Positions 35,777 to 45,700 of a DNA stretch of 64,000 nucleotides are shown in pieces (positions within the stretch are counted from its first letter, which is position 1; the number at the start of each line of letters is the position of its first letter). The notes below the pieces were generated by a model, which was given only the letters and a program-made list of their open reading frames with translations, had not been told where the DNA came from and made no database searches. Location: contig CADAOY010000005.1 of assembly GCA_902789665.1 (NCBI GenBank), positions 1-64,000 of the forward strand. The letters run 5' to 3'. This DNA comes from an uncultured Lachnospiraceae bacterium (GTDB lineage: Bacteria; Bacillota; Clostridia; Lachnospirales; Lachnospiraceae). The position numbers and the translations under genes were made by a program.

Positions 35777-37060
35777 ATGAGTCACGAGTACAAATTTGAA
35801 ACATTACAGTTACATGTAGGACAGGAGGAAGCAGATGTTGCAACTGATGCGAGAGCAGTTCCAATTTATCAGACAACATCTTACGTATTCCATTCAGCAC
35901 AGCATGCTGCTGACAGATTTAATTTAAGAGATGCAGGTAATATCTACGGCAGACTTACCAATTCAACACAGGGTGTGCTTGAATCAAGAGTAGCAGCTCT
36001 TGAAGGCGGAGCCGCAGGGCTTGCAGTAGCATCCGGTGCAGCAGCAATCACATATTCGATCTTAGCTTTGGCAGGTGCAGGTGATAATATCGTATCACAG
36101 CAGAGCATCTACGGAGGAAGCTTTAATTTATTTGAGCATACTCTTCCAACATACGGAATTAATACAAAGTTTGTTAACATTCATAACTTAGATGAAGTCA
36201 AAGGTGCTATTGATGACAAAACAAAAGCATTATTCATTGAAACATTAGGTAATCCTCATTCGGATATTCCTGATATCGATGCTTTAGCAGAGATTGCTCA
36301 TAGCCATGGTATTCCTCTTGTTATCGATAACACCTTTGGTACTCCATATCTTATCAGACCAATCGAGCATGGCGCAGACATCGTAGTTCATTCAGCTACA
36401 AAGTTCATCGGCGGACATGGTTCATCTCTTGGTGGTATCATCGTAGAAGCAGGAAAATTCAACTGGAAAGAAAGTGGCAAGTTCCCACACTTAACAGAGC
36501 CAAACGTAAGTTATCATGGTGTATCATTCTATGATGCTTTAGGCGCAGCTGCATATGTAACATACATAAGAGCAATCTTACTTAGAGATACAGGTGCTGC
36601 AATTTCACCATTCAATGCATGGATTCTTCTCCAGGGTCTTGAAACCCTTTCATTAAGACTTGAAAGACATGCATCAAATACTGCCAAAGTAATAGAGTTC
36701 CTTTCAAATCATCCAAAGGTTGCAAAGGTTAACCATCCATCACTTCCTGATCATCCAGATCATGAATTATATAAGAAATATTTTCCTAACGGTGGAGCAT
36801 CAATCTTCACATTTGATGTTAAGGGTGGAAGAGAAGAGACATATAAGTTTATTGATAACTTGAAAATCTTTTCACTTCTTGCTAACGTAGCAGATGTTAA
36901 GAGCCTTGTTATTCAGCCATATGATACAACTCATGCTGAATTGAGTGCTGAGGAATTAGAGAGAATCGGTATCCATCCAAATACTGTAAGACTTTCAATT
37001 GGTACAGAGCATATCGATGATATCATCTGGGATTTACAGCAGGCTCTTGATGCAATCTAA
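35777..37060 (+). CDS. metY: O-acetylhomoserine sulfhydrylase
   Basis: A 427-residue PLP enzyme of the Cys/Met metabolism family that makes homocysteine from O-acetylhomoserine and sulfide. HSATKFIGGHG (about 203-213) holds the PLP Lys, and IYGRLTNSTQGVLESRVAALEGG (read in parts, about 54-76) and NIVSQQSIYGG are family markers. Length and TKF context fit MetY. ATG 35777 has AGGGAGG upstream; an earlier in-frame ATG does not. Upstream lie two inverted operator-like repeats. A Cys-Cys mini-ORF and cysK follow. Confidence 0.95.
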   Translation: MSHEYKFETLQLHVGQEEADVATDARAVPIYQTTSYVFHSAQHAADRFNLRDAGNIYGRLTNSTQGVLESRVAALEGGAAGLAVASGAAAITYSILALAGAGDNIVSQQSIYGGSFNLFEHTLPTYGINTKFVNIHNLDEVKGAIDDKTKALFIETLGNPHSDIPDIDALAEIAHSHGIPLVIDNTFGTPYLIRPIEHGADIVVHSATKFIGGHGSSLGGIIVEAGKFNWKESGKFPHLTEPNVSYHGVSFYDALGAAAYVTYIRAILLRDTGAAISPFNAWILLQGLETLSLRLERHASNTAKVIEFLSNHPKVAKVNHPSLPDHPDHELYKKYFPNGGASIFTFDVKGGREETYKFIDNLKIFSLLANVADVKSLVIQPYDTTHAELSAEELERIGIHPNTVRLSIGTEHIDDIIWDLQQALDAI

Positions 37061-37081
37061 TAAAAAGGGAAGGGTGTTAAT

Positions 37082-37135
37082 ATGAGAAAGACAGGTTATA
37101 ACTCATACGGTTTAAGACGATGTTGTCGCTCTTAG
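37082..37135 (+). CDS. Seventeen-residue Cys-Cys leader peptide between metY and cysK
   Basis: MRKTGYNSYGLRRCCRS, with ribosome-binding site GGGAAGGGTG six bases upstream and a TAG stop. It is positively charged and ends RRCCRS, so two adjacent Cys codons are read shortly before the stop, which suits a cysteine-sensing leader. It lies 21 bases after metY and 57 before cysK. The -35 of the predicted cysK promoter overlaps its last codons, so only the read-through transcript from metY would contain it whole. Function inferred from position and composition only. Confidence 0.5.
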   Translation: MRKTGYNSYGLRRCCRS

Positions 37136-37152
37136 TAAAATAATGATATAAT
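37123..37152 (+). promoter_or_regulatory. Promoter of cysK
   Basis: TTGTCG (37123-37128), an 18-base spacer and consensus TATAAT (37147-37152). The start would be near 37159, giving a 33-base leader. Confidence 0.6.
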
Positions 37153-37191
37153 ACTAAACGTTGAATTTGTTTTAACAAGGAGGATATAAAA

Positions 37192-38124
37192 ATGTCAGAT
37201 ATTAAAGAAAGTGTGGTAGAACTTATAGGTAAAACACCTATACTTAAACTTAACAATTATACAAAGAAGAAAGGAATAAATGGAGCAACAATTCTTGCAA
37301 AACTTGAGTACCTTAATCCTGCGGGTTCAGTTAAGGACAGAATTGCACTTGCAATGATCGAAGATGCAGAAAAGAAAGGCTTACTTAAGCCAGGCGCAAC
37401 AATTATCGAGCCTACATCAGGTAATACAGGTATCGGTCTTGCAGCAGTTGCTACAGCAAAAGGATACAGAGCTATTCTTACATTACCTGATACCATGAGC
37501 GTTGAGAGAAGAAATCTTCTTAAGGCATATGGCGCTGAACTTGTATTAACAGAAGGCGCCAAGGGCATGAAGGGTGCCATTGCAAAGGCAGATGAACTTA
37601 ATAAGGAAATTGAAGGTTCTGTAATTCTTGGACAGTTTGTTAACCCTGCCAATCCGGCAATTCATAAAGCTACAACCGGTCCTGAAATCTGGGAGCAGAC
37701 AGGTGGCAAGGTGGATATTTTTGTAGCCGGTGTTGGTACAGGTGGTACTGTATCAGGTGTTGGCGAGTACTTAAAATCCCAGAATCCTAACGTTAAAATT
37801 GTTGCTGTTGAACCGGCAACCAGCCCTGTATTATCAAAGGGTGAGGCCGGATCACACAAGATTCAGGGTATTGGTGCAGGCTTCGTTCCTGATACACTTA
37901 ATACAAAGATTTATGATGAAGTTATTGCAATTGAAAATGATGATGCGTTTACGGAAGGCAGAGATTTTGCTTTGTCAGAGGGAATTCTTGTAGGTATATC
38001 ATCAGGTGCCGCTTTAAAGGCAGCATCCATTCTGGCCCAGAGAGAGGAGAATGCAGGTAAGACTATAGTAGCCCTTCTTCCTGACTCAGGAGACAGATAT
38101 TTATCAACTCCATTATTTGGTTAG
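37192..38124 (+). CDS. cysK: Cysteine synthase A
   Basis: A 310-residue PLP enzyme that makes cysteine from O-acetylserine and sulfide. It has [15 protein letters not shown] (about 39-53, with the PLP Lys), the substrate loop [12 protein letters not shown] (about 73-84) and the [13 protein letters not shown] phosphate-binding loop (about 183-195), plus ISSGAALKA near the end. Length is typical of CysK. AAGGAGG precedes the ATG. It lies downstream of metY and the Cys-Cys mini-ORF and ends in its own terminator. Confidence 0.96.
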   Translation: MSDIKESVVELIGKTPILKLNNYTKKKGINGATILAKLEYLNPAGSVKDRIALAMIEDAEKKGLLKPGATIIEPTSGNTGIGLAAVATAKGYRAILTLPDTMSVERRNLLKAYGAELVLTEGAKGMKGAIAKADELNKEIEGSVILGQFVNPANPAIHKATTGPEIWEQTGGKVDIFVAGVGTGGTVSGVGEYLKSQNPNVKIVAVEPATSPVLSKGEAGSHKIQGIGAGFVPDTLNTKIYDEVIAIENDDAFTEGRDFALSEGILVGISSGAALKAASILAQREENAGKTIVALLPDSGDRYLSTPLFG

Positions 38125-38168
38125 ATCTATTAAAACTCTTCCCGATGTTTTATAGATAAATCACACTT

Positions 38169-38201
38169 GAAAAGAGCAGCCTTATGGCTGTTCTTTTTTA
38201 T
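38169..38201 (+). terminator. Terminator of cysK
   Basis: AAGAGCAGCC and GGCTGTTCTT pair around a TTAT loop (about 38171-38194, one G-T pair), followed by a T-run. Confidence 0.85.
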
Positions 38202-38308
38202 GTGGTAAGGCCATTGTGTGAGCTGCCACTTCGCCATTTCGCAAGAAGTGCGTGAGCCTTCGATGTGTGTTATAATAAATGTATCTTTGACTTAAGAAAG
38301 GATGAAAA

Positions 38309-39262
38309 ATGAAAGCAGTATATCTTGAAGAAGGTGCAGTTAATAAAGGCGATATTACACTTAAGCCAATAATGGATGTAATTGAAACAGAAGTTTATTA
38401 CAATACAACAGAAGAAGATAAGTTTGAGCATATAGGTGATGCTGAAGTTGTTTTCTCAAATAAGGTGATTTTTGATGAAGAGACATTTAAAAAGTGTCCG
38501 AATCTTAAATATATTGGTGTATGTGCAACCGGATATAATGTCATTGATATTGAGGCAGCAAAGAGATATGGCGTAACAGTAACCAATGTTCCTGCATACA
38601 GTACTGATGCGGTGGCTCAGCTTACATGGGGATTTATCATAGAACTTGTAAATCATATTTCTGTGCATAATAAAAGTATTCATGAGGGAGACTGGTGTAA
38701 GTCGGAGATTTTTTGCTACTGGCTTGATAAGGTGACGGAATTATGTGGCAAGACTCTTGGCGTAATTGGATATGGTAATATAGGACGCAAGGTTACAGAT
38801 ATTGCTCTAGTCTTTGGTATGAATGTACTTGTTTATACAGCTCATCCTGATAAGTACGAGGCAAAGGAAAATATGAAATTTGTTTCAAAAGATGAAGTAT
38901 TTAAGAATGCAGATATTATTACACTTCACTGCCCGATGAATGATGAAACCAAAGGGATGATCTGCAAAGAAAATATAGAGAAAATGAAAGATGGAATCTA
39001 TATAGTTAATGTTTCAAGAGGTGGCCTTGTTAATGAGCAGGATTTGGCTGATGCACTTAAAAGTGGTAAGGTCGCGGGAGCAGCAGCTGATGTGGTTTCA
39101 GTAGAGCCGATAAAGGAAGATAATCCACTGCTTGGTGCACCGAATATGATATTAACGCCGCACATCGGATGGGCCAGCGTGGAAGCAAGAGAGAGGCTGA
39201 TTCAGGCGGTTGCAGATAATCTGAAGGCATACTTGAATGGTGAAAAGTTAAATGTGTTGTAG
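38309..39262 (+). CDS. D-2-hydroxyacid dehydrogenase (glycerate dehydrogenase/hydroxypyruvate reductase-like)
   Basis: A 317-residue NAD-dependent dehydrogenase. The Rossmann loop is GVIGYGNIGRKV (about 151-162). VNVSRGGLVNEQDL contains the catalytic Arg, DVVSVEPI the Glu, and LTPHIGWAS the catalytic His. The sequence is closest to glycerate dehydrogenases; the exact hydroxyacid is not determined. Start is set by AAAGGATG. The stop overlaps the methyltransferase start by 11 bases (39252-39262), so translation is coupled. Confidence 0.87.
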   Translation: MKAVYLEEGAVNKGDITLKPIMDVIETEVYYNTTEEDKFEHIGDAEVVFSNKVIFDEETFKKCPNLKYIGVCATGYNVIDIEAAKRYGVTVTNVPAYSTDAVAQLTWGFIIELVNHISVHNKSIHEGDWCKSEIFCYWLDKVTELCGKTLGVIGYGNIGRKVTDIALVFGMNVLVYTAHPDKYEAKENMKFVSKDEVFKNADIITLHCPMNDETKGMICKENIEKMKDGIYIVNVSRGGLVNEQDLADALKSGKVAGAAADVVSVEPIKEDNPLLGAPNMILTPHIGWASVEARERLIQAVADNLKAYLNGEKLNVL

Positions 39263-40094
39263 GATAATCAAAATTGACAATTTAAACCGTGAAGAGTTAT
39301 CTCCATATGTGGCTAAATCTGAGGCAGAATTACTGCATTATTACGAGCCTGCTGAAGGTATTTTTATTGCTGAAACTGCCAATGTAATTATCCGTGCTCT
39401 TGATGCGGGATATGAGATTGAATCCTTGCTGGTGGAAGAGGAAAGACAGGAGATTGAAGCACCGGCTGTGTGGGCAAAAATTGAAGAGTTATATGGCAAG
39501 GAGAAGTTGGCTGGGTTGCCAATTTTTGTGGCACCACATGAAGTCATAAATAAAATGACAGGCTACAATCTTGTGCGTGGACTCTGTGCTGTAATGAGAA
39601 GAAAACCACTTCAGAGTGTGAGTGATTTTCTTGAAGGGAAGAACAGAATTGTAATCCTTTATGATGTGGTTAATCCCACAAATGTAGGTGCAATTATCAG
39701 GTCAGCAGCTGCGCTTGGAATGGATGGTGTGATTCTCACAAGTAATTGCGTAAATCCTTTGGCAAGAAGGGCTTCGAGAGTTAGTATGGGAACTGTTTTC
39801 CAGGTACCGTGGACTGTGGCTTCGGCAGAAGAAATTGACAAAGAATTAAAAGAAAAAAATTATATAACTCTTGCAATGGCACTGACAGAAAACAGCATAG
39901 CTCCTGACTCGGAAGAACTGAAAGGGAAACAGAAAATCGCTGTATATTTAGGCACAGAAGGAGAAGGGCTTCCGAAGAATGTGATTGAATCTTCGGACTA
40001 TCGAATCATGATACCAATGATGCATGGAGTTGACTCCTTAAATGTGGCATCTGCGGCAGCGGTTATATGCTGGGAACTGGCAAAGAAAAAATGA
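39252..40094 (+). CDS. SpoU-type RNA 2'-O-methyltransferase
   Basis: A 280-residue SPOUT methyltransferase. An N-terminal substrate domain (about 1-115) precedes the knotted catalytic domain. DVVNPTNVGAIIRSAAALG (about 138-156), LARRASRVSMG (about 175) and the C-terminal knot LGTEGEGLP (about 236) with IPMMHGVDSLNVASAAAV are clear SpoU motifs. It 2'-O-methylates tRNA or rRNA; which one is unknown. Start overlaps the dehydrogenase gene. A terminator follows directly. Confidence 0.9.
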   Translation: MCCRIIKIDNLNREELSPYVAKSEAELLHYYEPAEGIFIAETANVIIRALDAGYEIESLLVEEERQEIEAPAVWAKIEELYGKEKLAGLPIFVAPHEVINKMTGYNLVRGLCAVMRRKPLQSVSDFLEGKNRIVILYDVVNPTNVGAIIRSAAALGMDGVILTSNCVNPLARRASRVSMGTVFQVPWTVASAEEIDKELKEKNYITLAMALTENSIAPDSEELKGKQKIAVYLGTEGEGLPKNVIESSDYRIMIPMMHGVDSLNVASAAAVICWELAKKK

Positions 40095-40098
40095 GATT

Positions 40099-40128
40099 AC
40101 AGGGCATTTATATATGCCCTTTTTCTTT
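40099..40128 (+). terminator. Terminator after the SpoU gene
   Basis: AGGGCAT (40101-40107) and ATGCCCT (40114-40120) form a seven-pair stem followed by TTTTTC. Confidence 0.75.
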
Positions 40129-40262
40129 ACTAAAACAAGGTAATTGTAGTATAATTGACGTGTATGTGGGCGTAAAAACGGAAAGACTTTATGTAAACCA
40201 TACTTCGCCTTAAAAAGCGAAATTTGGCAAAGTTGTGTGATGTAGAATTATGTAAACTAAAG

Positions 40263-40289
40263 TGACAATAAGAACCGTCCCCACTGTCA
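40263..40289 (+). repeat. REP-like motif before the GTPase operon
   Basis: TGACA (40263-40267) and TGTCA (40285-40289) flank AGAACCGTCCCC. From memory similar GACGGTTCT-type repeats are scattered in Firmicute genomes; I cannot confirm this here. A related GACGGAAC/GACGGTTCC hairpin occurs at 53853-53900. Confidence 0.3.
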
Positions 40290-40304
40290 TATAAGGAGGG
40301 AATT

Positions 40305-41603
40305 ATGGGTGTAGCAGCTGAAATCAATATGAATAATATTGCAGAAGAGTGTATTAAGCAGATTAAGGATAAAATTATCAACCTTAAGCACCTTAATATT
40401 ATTGTGGTAGGTAAGACAGGCGTAGGTAAGAGTACGCTTATTAATTCGGTATTTCGCGACAACCTGGCTGAGACGGGTATGGGTAAGCCGGTTACCGAGC
40501 ATATGAAGAAGATAAGCAAGGAGAATATGCCTCTCACCATATATGATACCAAGGGCTTCGAACTTGGTAAGAATGCTCAGAAAGAAGTTAAGGACGAGAT
40601 TCTTAAAACTATCAAGGAAGGCAACGCATCCAAGGATGTTAATAAAGCCATTCACTGTATCTGGTATTGTGTCAATACAGCATCAAACCGAATTGAACCT
40701 GAAGAAATTGCCTGGTTAAGAGAATTTGCCAATGAGAATAATGTATCCCAGGTGCCTATTATTATGGTTTTAACCCAGGGATTTTCAAAGAAAAATGCCA
40801 TGCGAATGGTAGAAGAAATCGAGAAGGAGAATCTGGACATTATTCAGGTTGTGCCTGTCCTGGCACAGGATTATGAAATAGATGACGGCATCCCGCCAAT
40901 TAAGGCTTATGGTCTTGATACATTAATTGAAGTCATGACGGCAACACTGCCTGATGAACTTAAGAATACACTGCAGAATGTGCAGATAGCGTCGCTAAAA
41001 GAAAAAAAACGTAGAGCACAGGCAGTTGTAGCATCGGCAACCGCGGCGGCTTTTGGCGAAGGTTTTGCGCCAATTCCTTTTGCTGACTGTGCGGTACTTA
41101 TTCCTACTCAGGTTGCCATGATTGCTACCATCACATCTATATTCGGAATCAGCGTAAACAAGAGTTTAATATATGCATTTATGTCTTCAGCACTTGGAGT
41201 AAGTGGTGCCACGATCGCTGGCAAAACCATCGCCTCCAATTTACTTAAACTTGTCCCTGGTGCAGGCACAGCTTTGGGTGGAACAATATCAGGTGCCACA
41301 GCAGGTGTGATTACATCTGCACTTGGAAGCGCTTATATTGCTTTAATGGAAGGTGTATATAAGGGCGAAATCTCAACCAAAGATCTTGAAACAAAAGAGG
41401 GCAAGGATAAGATCAGAATGTTATTCAAAAAAGGTATTAGTGTTGCAGAGAATATGAAGAAAGTTACTTCTCCATCACAGGTTAATGAAGACGGTTCGGT
41501 TGACATAACTACGATGGAGAAACAGGCTGAGGCCATGGTAGAAGCCCAGGTAGAGGCAGATACCAAAGAAACAGGTTTAGATGCGCCTGTCTCGAATGAA
41601 TAA
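40305..41603 (+). CDS. Predicted GTPase with DUF697-like hydrophobic domain
   Basis: A 432-residue P-loop GTPase. Walker A is GKTGVGKS (36-43), switch II DTKG (81-84), and IIMVLTQGFSKK occupies the usual NKxD position, with TQ in place of the N/TKxD element. After the G domain (to about 210) there is a Gly/Ala-rich hydrophobic block (about 240-350) like DUF697, and an acidic coiled-coil tail. Related proteins include IRG-like and YfjP-type GTPases. It starts an operon with a permease (20 bases later) and a giant coiled-coil protein. AAGGAGGG precedes the ATG. Confidence 0.78.
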   Translation: MGVAAEINMNNIAEECIKQIKDKIINLKHLNIIVVGKTGVGKSTLINSVFRDNLAETGMGKPVTEHMKKISKENMPLTIYDTKGFELGKNAQKEVKDEILKTIKEGNASKDVNKAIHCIWYCVNTASNRIEPEEIAWLREFANENNVSQVPIIMVLTQGFSKKNAMRMVEEIEKENLDIIQVVPVLAQDYEIDDGIPPIKAYGLDTLIEVMTATLPDELKNTLQNVQIASLKEKKRRAQAVVASATAAAFGEGFAPIPFADCAVLIPTQVAMIATITSIFGISVNKSLIYAFMSSALGVSGATIAGKTIASNLLKLVPGAGTALGGTISGATAGVITSALGSAYIALMEGVYKGEISTKDLETKEGKDKIRMLFKKGISVAENMKKVTSPSQVNEDGSVDITTMEKQAEAMVEAQVEADTKETGLDAPVSNE

Positions 41604-41623
41604 TAAGGGGAATCAAATATTAG

Positions 41624-42775
41624 GTGAATAAATTTTTGAGTGGAGTCAAAAAAATATTTTTAAAAGAGCCGGTAACAATTATCTCATTCTTACTGGCTTT
41701 TCTTACTGTATTTATTATTCCAATAGACAAAGAATATATTAATTATATAGGCTATGAAACCCTTGCATTATTATTTACTTTAATGGCAATTACTGCAGGA
41801 TTAAGAGCCCTGGGACTCTTTGAAAAAGTCGGTTTTTCACTGCTTAAAAGATTAAGTGAGATAAGGCTTTTAAGTCTGGTATGCGTTCTTCTTTGCTTTG
41901 TATCATCAATGTTTGTAACCAATGATGTGGCACTTATAACTTTCGTGCCTTTTGCAATTGAAGTACTTAATATGGCAGACAAAAAGAAATATATGATTAT
42001 GGTTATTACCCTTATGACCATAGCTGCCAACCTTGGAAGCATGATTACCCCAATTGGTAACCCGCATAATCTTTATTTATATGAACTTACCGAAATGCAT
42101 ATTGGCGAGTTCTTTATGCTGATGCTTCCGTATACTATTTTCTCGCTGATTGCACTGATTATCGGCGTATTTATTTTCGTAAGAAAAGACACAAACAGTA
42201 AGAAAGTCAGTATTTCTGATGATAAAACCAAAGATTTCAAATTAGGATATAAAGGAATTATTTATATCGGATTATTTGTACTTGCAGTACTTGGTGTTCT
42301 TCAGGTATGCCCAGTGTGGCTTGTATTATTAATTACATTTATTGTTGTATTTATCATGGACAGAAAAACAATACTCAGAGTGGACTATGGACTGCTTCTG
42401 ACATTTGTTTTTCTTTTTATTTTTATTGGCAATATAAAAAGAATGGATGTGGTTGTAACAACGCTTGATAAAGTAGTTGACGGACATGAGTTTATTCTGT
42501 CCGCACTTCTTAGTCAGATATTAAGTGATGTGCCTGTTGCACTTTTGTTATCAGCAATGTCGGATACTTATAATGGTTTGAAGGAAATAATCATTGGAAC
42601 CAATGTGGGAGCGGTTGGAACATTAATAGCTTCCATGGCCAGTCTGATTTCTTTTAAACTGTACAGCAATACAGATAAAAGTACAAAAGGGAAATACTTA
42701 TTACAGTTTACCATTGTAAATTATGTATTTCTTGGATTATTAATAGCTTTTCATTACATTTTAAGTTGTATGTAA
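41624..42775 (+). CDS. ArsB/NhaD/SLC13-type anion or Na+/H+ permease
   Basis: A 383-residue polytopic protein with about ten hydrophobic segments. The fold hallmarks are FVTNDVALITFVPFAIE (about 92-108) and NLGSMITPIGNPHNLYLYEL (about 136-155), which match the anion-permease/ArsB/NhaD superfamily. SQILSDVPVALLLSAMS near 300 is the second motif copy. Substrate unknown. The start is GTG 41624; ribosome-binding GGGGAA is about 11 bases away, a rather long distance. It is in the middle of the GTPase-giant-protein operon. Confidence 0.82.
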   Translation: MNKFLSGVKKIFLKEPVTIISFLLAFLTVFIIPIDKEYINYIGYETLALLFTLMAITAGLRALGLFEKVGFSLLKRLSEIRLLSLVCVLLCFVSSMFVTNDVALITFVPFAIEVLNMADKKKYMIMVITLMTIAANLGSMITPIGNPHNLYLYELTEMHIGEFFMLMLPYTIFSLIALIIGVFIFVRKDTNSKKVSISDDKTKDFKLGYKGIIYIGLFVLAVLGVLQVCPVWLVLLITFIVVFIMDRKTILRVDYGLLLTFVFLFIFIGNIKRMDVVVTTLDKVVDGHEFILSALLSQILSDVPVALLLSAMSDTYNGLKEIIIGTNVGAVGTLIASMASLISFKLYSNTDKSTKGKYLLQFTIVNYVFLGLLIAFHYILSCM

Positions 42776-42790
42776 AAGGAGGAAATAAAA

Positions 42791-45700
42791 ATGCCATTTA
42801 AGTTAAACGTTTCAAAGAATTATTTAGAAGCTGAGAAGCAGATTCTTCCTGCTGATTATCAGGGAAATCTGACTGAAGAAGAGAGAAAAATAATCGCACA
42901 GCAGCAGAAGAGATTTGGCATTGTTAATGAGAACCAGAATGCCGGACAGAATGCAGCACCAAATGCAAGGGAAGTTGAAAAGTTCGTCCAGATGACCGAA
43001 CGTTTCGGTGATACTGTATATACAAATTACGATATGCTTTTTGATCAGATTAAAGCCATTCGTAAGGATGTTAACCGAATGATAGGCAAGCCTTCTGATT
43101 ATAAAATGTATCATAATGAAGTTACTAATTATCAGCTTAATTTTATCATTTTGGGAGCTATAGATGGTTTGATAAACCTTGATTTGTCTGAAGCGGAAAG
43201 AGAAGAACTCGAGCAGATGAGGCAGGAAGGTAATTCTCTTTCTCATGATTTGCATGACGATGATGATATTGTTTCTTTTCAGGTTGATAATACCTTGGAT
43301 GATCAGCGTATGGTCAGTTCGGCTTTTGTATCCGTAGAGAATGGTGAAAAGATAAAAGCCTTACAGAATAAGGTTGCGGATTTTGTAAAAAGAAGAGAAG
43401 AGAAATTATTAAAAGCTCATCCTGAACTGGCGACTTTGGATAAATATAAGGATCAGCTTCCACCTCAGTATATGGAATATGATTTTTATCAGAAGATGAA
43501 ATTAAATGATAAGTATGGAAAGAGTAATCAGGTATATTTCAAAAGTTTTGATAACAATGTTTATTTCAGAAATGAAATGAAAATGATTAATGGTGGAATG
43601 GCATGTCTTCCCGGCGATGTAGGATTTATTAACAGACCACGTAAAGAAGGAATGGATGGAAAGAAAGAGGATGAACTGCTTGCATCCGTTTACAGTCTTA
43701 TTCCTATGGCGCAATATAATGCAAAGTTTAGGGATGTTGCAGCAATACATGACAGACTTGAATATGCTTTCAGAGTATTAAATGAGAAGTCAAAGGCTGA
43801 GTATAATAAGGCAATTTCTGAAGGAAAGTCTCATGAAGATGCAGTTAATATTGCCAAAACAAACTGCGCTGAAGAAAAACTTATTTATGATCAGACCAGG
43901 AAAGAACTGATAGTAGAAGGTGCACAATTAGACAGATTATATAATATTATGTGTGCAAATGCTATGTTTGTGACAGATAACAAATTAGGTCCGGAAGATG
44001 TCGGTGCTTATGTAAATACAATTGATGAGAGTTATGCTAAAAATGATAAAGTAAGTAAGCATACATTTGGTTACAGAATAAGAGTCAGTCAGCAGGAACA
44101 TTCTAATTTCCAGAAAATGTTAAGAAATGGATGGAATTTGGAGCAGATTATTAATATTATGAATATTTATACATTCATGGATACATTTGCCTACAGGGTA
44201 TTAACTGAAGATTCAGTTGGAGTTAGTAATGAGGATTTACTCAGAGAAGCCAGTGTTGCAAAGGATGACCTGCACAGACTTATTAATTCTGTAGCTGTAA
44301 ATGGAGAAAATGTCAAAGACAGCATTATGGGTATCCATGAAAAAGTATATCGAATTTATGATTTGATAAAAGGCAAAGATGTCTCACTCGGGATGGTAAA
44401 ACTGGATGAAGATACTTTTAAAAGAATGCTTACTTCTTTAGAAACCCTGGCGAATAAGTCCTTTAATGTATTTGATGAAGAATTTTATAAGTCAGCCGGA
44501 GAATTATCCAAACTTCACGTAGAAGAAACGCAAAAGAACAAATATACAAATGAACAGATGGTAGCAGACAGACAGGCTGCAGTAGAACGACAGGAAAGAA
44601 TAGTTGCAAAATATAATAATCCTGATCTGCTTAATGCAGAGCAGCCACAGCCTCAGGCAGAAGCACCTGCACAGCCGGAAAATGAATTAAATGCACAGCC
44701 TGATGCCGGACCTCAGATTCATCCACAGGCTAATCAGAATAAACAGCCAAGAAAACTTATTGATGAAAATATCATCATTAAGGAGGCAAATCCGGAAGAA
44801 GAAGAGGATGTGGAAGAAGAGGCAGCAAATGAAGAAAATGCCAACAATGAAGATGAGAATGCAGCAAATGAAGAAAATGCCAACAATGAAGAATATGTAG
44901 ACAACATTGAAGATAATTTCAATATCAATGCTTTTGTTGAAAATATTGAAAAAGTAGGCGGAGAAGGAGAAGCACAGAAAGAAGCAGCTGATGAAGTGCC
45001 GATGGATGATGAACAGCTTGCAGTTTTCAAAGAAATCAATGATGGCATGAGAGAGTATCTTAAGGCTCATCCTTTTGAAATTGCATTAATCGGTTTTGGA
45101 AGAAGAGCAGACATAGTTAAGATAGAGTCTTATCATGCTGCAAAAATGCTCCTTAATCTGCCTGAGATTCAGGAAAATCCTGAGAAGAAGGCAATTTACG
45201 AAGAAAATCTTAAAGGCATCGAAAATCAGCTTAAGAATGCAAGGAATGCCAATGGAAAACTGCTTTTAGATGAGTATAACAAAGGCTATGAAAAGATGAT
45301 GGCAAACCCTGGTTATGCTGTTCTTAATGAAACACTTATGAGATATCATCAGATTGTAAGTGCTGAACATGCCAATATTCAGGATATGCTTTCTGCAGTT
45401 AAGGATGCAGTTAAGGATAAAATTATTGCTGCAAGAGCAATTGAACTTGCATTTGAAGAGATTAAGGCAAGTGGCAATAAAGAGAATATTAATGCCTGTG
45501 AAAGATTATATATTAATACATTACATGAACTTTCAGGAACCAAATTAAGTTCAGGTATTAGCGTAGCCAGATTATTTGATGATATTCATCCTTATCTTGC
45601 AGATGTGACTTTAGACAGAATCACTGAAGAAATTCATCATAATGAGAGAGCTCAGCTTGATTTACAAAGACAGGAAGAAGCAAGATTGGCAGAAGAAGCA

